NCBI GenBank assembly: GCA_023251805.1
Contig: JAHEYB010000036.1
Coordinates: 1 to 36,887, forward strand
Source: Bacteroidota bacterium
GTDB taxonomy: Bacteria; Bacteroidota; Bacteroidia; 2-12-FULL-35-15
Length of the DNA stretch: 36,887 bases
Reading direction: 5' to 3'
Below, in pieces: positions 32,653-36,887 of this stretch. The position numbers were made by a program, and so were the translations under genes. Below the pieces are notes generated by a model. It saw only the letters and a list, made by a program, of their open reading frames with translations. It made no database searches and was not told the DNA's origin. Within the stretch, counting starts at the first letter, position 1; each line of letters begins with the position of its first letter.

Positions 32653-34550
32653 TACTTTTTCTTCTGGGATTGTTCCTGACGTTGCTTTGTCATCTCTTCC
32701 AATTTTTGTTGAAACTTAGATTGTTTCACAGGTTTCTTTTTGTTTTCCTGAAGTTTAGCATGCAACGCTTCGTGGTCTATGACAAATTTTTGAATAATCC
32801 ATGTTTGTCCGAATGTAATCATGTTAGCAAGGAAATAGTACCAGCTCAATCCTGCTGAATAGCTATTCATAAATCCTAAGAACAAAATTGGCATTAAGTA
32901 CATCATCCATTTCATGCCCGGCATTTGATTGCTGGTTCCCATTAGTTGACTGTTGCTCCAAGTATATAATAGTGTTGAGCCGGTCATTAATAAAGCAAAC
33001 AAACTCACGTGATCGCCATACCATGGCACTGCAAAACCAAAATTATATACTGAGTCGAACGTTGATAAATCGTGTGCCCAAAGAAACCCTTGTTGGCGCA
33101 ATTCAATGGAAGCCGGAAAGAAATTAAACAAAGCAATTAAAATTGGCATTTGTAATAATACCGGAATACAACCTGCCATTGGGTTTACGCCTGCTGATTT
33201 ATACAAGGCCATTGTAGCTTGTTGTTTTTTTACAGGATCATCATTTTTGTGCTTTTCATTTATCTCATCAATTTCCGGTTTTAAGACACGCATTTTTGCG
33301 GATGATAAAATAGTTTTGTAAGCAATGGGTAGCAGTAATAATTTTAAAATAATAGTTAAAATCAAAATGATGATACCATAATTTAAATCAAAACTATCTA
33401 AGAAATTAAAAATCGGAATAGTTAAAAAGCGATTCAGCCATCCGAAAATTTTCCATCCCAAATTAATTTGTTTTTCTAATTCTAAATCGTATTTTTTTAA
33501 GGTAGCAAAATGGTTCGGACCAAAATACAAGCGCATTCCAATCGACTCGTTAGGTTTTGTGTATGGAATAGAAAGAGCAGCGTGGTATTCTTTCACATAT
33601 TTTAAAGAGGCTTTTTGTGAAATGGTTTCAAGTTCTGACTCTTTGTTAAATACATTGTCGGCAATAATTACAGAAGTGAAAAATTGTTGTTTAAACCCAA
33701 CCCATTTCACCGGGAACTCCATGGCTTTCTTTTCGTATGTCGACTCACTTATTTTATCTACATTTTCGTTTGGGTATTTAAAATAAATGGTGGAAGCCAT
33801 CTGTTGATTTTGATGATTGTGCTCCTGTGTTGGAGTTTTCATTCCCCAATTAAGAGTAATACTTCCATTATTGGTAATGATGTTTTGCATTCCAACGGTA
33901 TTTATTCGGAAGCCCATCATGTATTCGTTTCCTATTAGAGAGTAAACGTATTCAATGTATTTTCCTTTATCTCCGGCATACAAACGCATAGCAATGCTTT
34001 TGGTTTCTGTGCCTTTTACCTTAAATGCACTTCCTTCAGGAAGAAAATACAATGAATCGCTTGCAAATTCTTTTCCAAACGCTTTAATACTTAAGCTCTG
34101 TGTGGATGAGTCAGCATCAAACAAAATGAGTGGTTTTTGGTCGAATGTTTTGTAATTTTTTAATTCAACGGAGCTAATTCGCCCTCCTTTTGGAGAAATA
34201 TGAACTTTCATCAGCTCATTTTCAAGTGTAATGATTTTACTATCGCCATGAGAAGCATCCACAAAATCGCCATACACTTGTTTTTGTAATAGTGTTTGTA
34301 AGGAATCGTTTACTTTTCCCGTAGAATCTCTTAATAAAGCAACAGGAATACCTGCTACAACAGTCGGTTTTTCAACTTTAGTAACTGTTTGTTCCTTTAT
34401 TTTTTCGTTTGTTTTAAATTGAGCTATTGAGTCGGTAACAAATTGTTCTCTGCGTTTTGCCAATTCATCTGCTGAAGGTTGGCTCATCACCATCCATCCA
34501 ATTAATATTGCTCCAATAAGTAATAAGCCTGTAATCGATTTTTTATCCAT
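32652..34550 (-). CDS. yidC: Membrane protein insertase YidC
   Basis: YidC inserts and folds inner-membrane proteins with or without SecYEG. The 632 residues follow the Bacteroidota plan: an N-terminal anchor (MDKKSITGLLLIGAILIGW), a large periplasmic domain (about 60-375), then five-helix core segments, including YGIIILILTIILKLLLLPIAY, the cytoplasmic loop with KMRVLKPEIDEINEKHK, PVLLQMPILIALFNFFPAS, MKWMMYLMPILFLGFMNSYSAGLSWYYFLAN, and a basic C-terminal tail (KKPVKQSKFQQ...). All core segments are present. A consensus -7 box at 34592-34585 lies 34 nt upstream. psd follows after a palindromic repeat. Confidence 0.96.
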   Translation of the reverse strand: MDKKSITGLLLIGAILIGWMVMSQPSADELAKRREQFVTDSIAQFKTNEKIKEQTVTKVEKPTVVAGIPVALLRDSTGKVNDSLQTLLQKQVYGDFVDASHGDSKIITLENELMKVHISPKGGRISSVELKNYKTFDQKPLILFDADSSTQSLSIKAFGKEFASDSLYFLPEGSAFKVKGTETKSIAMRLYAGDKGKYIEYVYSLIGNEYMMGFRINTVGMQNIITNNGSITLNWGMKTPTQEHNHQNQQMASTIYFKYPNENVDKISESTYEKKAMEFPVKWVGFKQQFFTSVIIADNVFNKESELETISQKASLKYVKEYHAALSIPYTKPNESIGMRLYFGPNHFATLKKYDLELEKQINLGWKIFGWLNRFLTIPIFNFLDSFDLNYGIIILILTIILKLLLLPIAYKTILSSAKMRVLKPEIDEINEKHKNDDPVKKQQATMALYKSAGVNPMAGCIPVLLQMPILIALFNFFPASIELRQQGFLWAHDLSTFDSVYNFGFAVPWYGDHVSLFALLMTGSTLLYTWSNSQLMGTSNQMPGMKWMMYLMPILFLGFMNSYSAGLSWYYFLANMITFGQTWIIQKFVIDHEALHAKLQENKKKPVKQSKFQQKLEEMTKQRQEQSQKKK

Positions 34551-34584
34551 TAGTAGAAAGATGAATCTTGATTTTTATTGGGCG

Positions 34585-34612
34585 CAAAGATAACAATTAT
34601 TTGGAGCTCAAA
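34585..34612 (-). promoter_or_regulatory. yidC promoter
   Basis: On the minus strand TATCTTTG occupies 34592-34585 and TTTG occupies 34612-34609, 16 nt apart, shorter than the usual 19-22. Transcription would start about 28 nt upstream of the yidC ATG at 34550. No other promoter-like element is nearer. Confidence 0.65.
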
Positions 34613-34731
34613 ATGCTATTATTATAGAGATTATAGTATCTTTTTCGAAATAAGCTAAGCGCTATTCTAAAGAACGAATGAAGGAGATTTATACTTTAGT
34701 TTATTTGTAGAAATTTACGGTAAAGGCACAA

Positions 34732-34767
34732 AAAAGCCCCACTCAGACTACTCTGTGTGGGGCTTTT
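34732..34767 (-). terminator. Intrinsic terminator of the DUF4412-like gene
   Basis: AAAAGCCCCAC (34732-34742) and GTGGGGCTTTT (34757-34767) form a perfect 11-bp stem around 14 nt. On the minus strand it begins 13 bp past the stop of the gene at 34781-35428 and ends in a T run. It protects the yidC promoter region from readthrough. Confidence 0.9.
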
Positions 34768-34780
34768 GAATAATGCAGGA

Positions 34781-35428
34781 CTACTTTTCGAACTTGTTAT
34801 AGCCTTTTGGAATTTCAAATAAGGAAGGATCAACCTCTTTTTTAGTGATTTTGCTTACTTCTAGTCTGCTTTGCTCTTTGCCGGCTAAATCGGTTTGAAT
34901 AGAAAGCATAGGAAACATGTTTTTTATCTCTGGAATTTGTAAGAAATAAATGGCTGATTTTTCTTTACGGTTTAATTGACGTAATAGTTTTTCGAAAAAT
35001 GAAAACTTCCCATCAGCTATATAATAAGTAATTTGAGTGCCTTCTTCATTGTTTGTCACAATATATTCAACACATTTATAACCTTGGAGGTTTTTCACAT
35101 TTTGCCCTTTTTTTACAGTGCAAGTTCCTTTAACAACGGGAGCTGCAGGGGTATTTTGATCGCCATACAATTTTCTATCGTGATTTAAAAACTTCATCGT
35201 TTTCGCATCCAAATCAACTAAAAACGAACCTTCTACTTTGCGAGATTTTGAACCAATTTCATCGATACGAACCATATTGTTCTTAATAGTATAAACATAA
35301 CTGGTTGTGTCAATGGTAGAAGCTTTTTTGAATTCGATCACACCTTCGAATGATTGAGAAACAGCAGTGAAAGAAAATGCTAACATTACTACAACCACTG
35401 CGATTAGTTTTAAAAGAGATTTTTTCAT
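34781..35428 (-). CDS. Secreted DUF4412-like protein
   Basis: The 215-residue protein has a signal peptide (MKKSLLKLIAVVVVMLAFSFTAVSQ, likely cleaved near VSQS). The mature part starts SFEGVIEFKK and continues YTIKNNMVRID, VEGSFLVDLDAKTMKFLNHDRKLY, LQGYKCVEYIV and EVDPSLFEIPKGYNKF, a LolA-like beta-sheet pattern that corresponds to DUF4412 in Bacteroidota. Function is not known to me. A TATTTTAG element upstream resembles the -7 box with one mismatch. It diverges from yraN and is followed by a strong terminator. Confidence 0.8.
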   Translation of the reverse strand: MKKSLLKLIAVVVVMLAFSFTAVSQSFEGVIEFKKASTIDTTSYVYTIKNNMVRIDEIGSKSRKVEGSFLVDLDAKTMKFLNHDRKLYGDQNTPAAPVVKGTCTVKKGQNVKNLQGYKCVEYIVTNNEEGTQITYYIADGKFSFFEKLLRQLNRKEKSAIYFLQIPEIKNMFPMLSIQTDLAGKEQSRLEVSKITKKEVDPSLFEIPKGYNKFEK

Positions 35429-35601
35429 TTCGTTATTTTTTGTTTTAGTTTAATGGTTCTCACTACTGTGCTAAAATAGTAATTTTTTTTAAGAGCATTG
35501 CGTGTATTTCAAAAGTTGTACCAAAAATTATAAACACTCGAAATATGGCAGTGAGAATGCTCATATTTGCCCAATTTAATAAGTACTAAAACAATTAAAC
35601 T
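35429..35601. other. Intergenic region between divergent genes
   Basis: This 173-bp spacer should hold promoters for the DUF4412-like gene (minus) and yraN (plus). For the minus gene a TATTTTAG element fits the -7 box with one mismatch. For yraN a CATATTTG element at about 35563-35570 fits with one mismatch and lies 31 nt before the ATG. I see no operator or repeat. Confidence 0.4.
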
Positions 35602-35961
35602 ATGGCAGAACATAACATTACAGGGCAAAAAGGAGAGGAAATGGCGGCAAAATTTCTAGAGGAAAAAGGCTATAAAATATTAGAAACCAATTGGAGGTTT
35701 ATGAATTTGGAGGCAGATATAATAGCACTAACAGCTAAAACGTTGGTGATTGCAGAGGTAAAAACTCGTAAAAGTAACTATTTTGGAGAGCCCGAAAGCT
35801 TTGTTAATAAGCAAAAACAGAAAAATTTAATCAAAACAGCCAATGCTTATATTGAGCGGAAACAATTGGATTATGAAGTGCGTTTCGATATCATTTCAGT
35901 TATTTTAAATGATACTTCTTCGGTGAAACATATTGAAGATGCATTTTATCCGCTCTTGTAG
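35602..35961 (+). CDS. yraN: YraN-family (UPF0102) endonuclease-like protein
   Basis: The 119-residue protein is a full-length UPF0102/YraN member with a restriction-endonuclease-like core: GQKGEEMAAKFLEEKGYKILETNWR at the start, Glu37 and Asp39 in LEADIIA, then Glu52 and Lys54 in IAEVKTR, together the E-D-ExK metal-binding pattern. VRFDIISVILN and IEDAFYPLL complete the fold. A catalytic role in DNA metabolism is suspected for the family but not established here. The neighbours do not point to a specific job. The ATG at 35602 is a natural start. Confidence 0.92.
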   Translation: MAEHNITGQKGEEMAAKFLEEKGYKILETNWRFMNLEADIIALTAKTLVIAEVKTRKSNYFGEPESFVNKQKQKNLIKTANAYIERKQLDYEVRFDIISVILNDTSSVKHIEDAFYPLL

Positions 35962-36030
35962 AATCATGCTTTTGCCTAACATGCTAGGATTCTTAGCTCC
36001 GATTAATCCATATCGGTTGTTCATTTTGCT

Positions 36031-36038
36031 TATCTTTG
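36031..36038 (+). promoter_or_regulatory. -7 promoter box of the pseudouridine synthase gene
   Basis: TATCTTTG at 36031-36038 is an exact TAnnTTTG match, 14 nt before the ATG at 36053. No TTG sits at the standard -33 distance (the nearest, 36017-36019, is 11 nt away), so only the -7 box is supported. Confidence 0.55.
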
Positions 36039-36052
36039 CAAAAAAATATAAA

Positions 36053-36887
36053 ATGTCAAAGGAATTCAAACGCAAAGCAGGCAAAGATTTTAAAGGAAAA
36101 CGCTCATTCGGGAAAAAGAAAGAAAGAGAGGATAATCAAAAATCAGATTTTCACAAATCAAAGCAGTTCGATGGTGAATCTAGCTCATTCCCTTCGAAAG
36201 ACAGAAAAGAAAAGCGTGATAATAAACCTGCTTTTGAGCGTTACCGCGATGATTCCCGTCCTTCTGATTTTGGAACTTCAAGCAAAAAGAGCAATACACG
36301 TTCGGAAAACTATAAAAAAAGAAGTGATTCCTCTTTTCCTAAAAAATATGCTGAAAAGGAGGAAAAAAGTGATAAACCCTTTAATAAACGACCTTTTTCA
36401 AAAGAATCGGGTTCGATAAAAAAGTCGAACAAAGCAAACCCCTACGATTTGGATGAAAAAGATTTTGAATATGATAAGCCCAAAACATCTTTTAATAAAG
36501 ACAAAGGAAAAGGGTTTAAAGGTAGAGGTTATGAGAAAAAACCGTATGTGAAAAAAGCATGGCCAAATAAGAATGCCCCTGATAAGAAGTCCCGCGAAGA
36601 AGATGATGGCAGCATGCGTTTGAATAAATACATTGCAAATGCTGGAATTAGCTCCAGGAGAGAAGCGGATGATTTAATAGCTTCGGGAGTTGTTCAAGTA
36701 AATGGGAAAACCATCACGGAAATGGGTTATCGTGTAAAGCCTACTGATATTATTAAGTATGGCGGACAAACACTTAAAAAGGAACGATTGATTTATTTGA
36801 TACTAAATAAACCCAAAGATTATATTACCACAGCTGATGATCCGCAAAAACGTAGAACCGTTTTGGAACTGATTGCCGGAGCTTGCA
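36053..36887 (+). CDS. RsuA/RluB-type pseudouridine synthase with long basic N-terminus, partial
   Basis: The frame from the ATG at 36053 stays open to the window edge (278 complete codons). The first 187 residues are a low-complexity, Lys/Arg/Asp/Ser-rich region with repeated phrases such as KRPFSKESG and DKGKGFKGRGYEKK. At residue 188 the S4 domain begins (MRLNKYIANAGISSRREADD, VQVNGKTITEMG), followed by the synthase domain start (LIYLILNKPKDYITTADDP, RRTVLEL), which identifies the RsuA/RluB family that modifies 16S or 23S rRNA. The catalytic Asp motif lies beyond the window. The basic extension probably binds RNA. Which rRNA it modifies cannot be told. Confidence 0.9.
   Translation, partial: MSKEFKRKAGKDFKGKRSFGKKKEREDNQKSDFHKSKQFDGESSSFPSKDRKEKRDNKPAFERYRDDSRPSDFGTSSKKSNTRSENYKKRSDSSFPKKYAEKEEKSDKPFNKRPFSKESGSIKKSNKANPYDLDEKDFEYDKPKTSFNKDKGKGFKGRGYEKKPYVKKAWPNKNAPDKKSREEDDGSMRLNKYIANAGISSRREADDLIASGVVQVNGKTITEMGYRVKPTDIIKYGGQTLKKERLIYLILNKPKDYITTADDPQKRRTVLELIAGAC

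Overview
The window is an AT-rich bacterial chromosome segment that reads as Bacteroidota, probably a gliding or gliding-derived lineage near Flavobacteriales; this is inference from gene content, not a phylogeny. Evidence: several promoters fit the Bacteroidota pattern TTTG...TAnnTTTG (perfect TATCTTTG at 3473, 18562, 36031 on + and at 18549-18542, 34592-34585 on -), there is a GldA-type ABC ATPase, a mitochondrial-type aconitase, Bacteroidota-style YidC, and many exported proteins with MKK... signal peptides. I see no prophage, insertion sequence, rRNA operon or CRISPR array.

Layout. 1-2.4 kb: a soluble PAS-histidine kinase flanked by two related single-domain response regulators (the first cut by the window edge), then a small secreted protein. 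2.5-5.5 kb: era and der, diverging around a compact island holding an initiator tRNA (fMet), a broken duplicate of its 5' part, an intrinsic terminator, a small GIY-YIG nuclease gene and two 36-bp direct repeats derived from the tRNA. 5.5-10.6 kb, minus strand: a barrel-like outer-membrane protein, metK, an M13 metallopeptidase lipoprotein and gldA. 10.8-12.4 kb: rsgA and dtd, the latter carrying a 36-bp GC-rich palindrome inserted in frame. 12.4-17.0 kb: an orphan MacB/FtsX-type permease, a secreted ankyrin protein and aconitase.

17.1-19.6 kb: a PP-loop N-acetyl sugar amidotransferase, a DUF493 protein and an S4 RNA-binding protein sharing a symmetrical back-to-back promoter, and two small proteins. 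19.7-31.2 kb is an almost uninterrupted plus-strand run: a 28-codon ORF coupled to hemE, an OmpA-like protein, a UMF1-type transporter, a lone LutA-like CCG-domain protein, then a surface-glycan group (wecB, DUF7033-type deacetylase, AAC(3)-fold acetyltransferase, second deacetylase-like protein, FemAB/GNAT transferase), then upp, a small membrane protein and a YjjG-type nucleotidase, closed by a bidirectional terminator. 31.2-35.4 kb, minus strand: a Lys/Cys decapeptide-repeat exported protein, psd, yidC and a DUF4412-like protein. 35.6 kb to the end: yraN and a truncated RsuA/RluB-type pseudouridine synthase with a long basic N-terminal extension.

Translation and ribosome assembly recur (Era, Der, RsgA, Dtd, fMet tRNA, S4 protein, Rlu-type enzyme), as do envelope functions (YidC, Psd, OmpA, glycan genes). 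The most unusual content is small repetitive DNA: the tRNA-GIY-YIG island, palindromes inserted inside dtd and inside the tRNA remnant, and a family of hairpins built from the 11-mer CGAATTACGAA at three intergenic sites.
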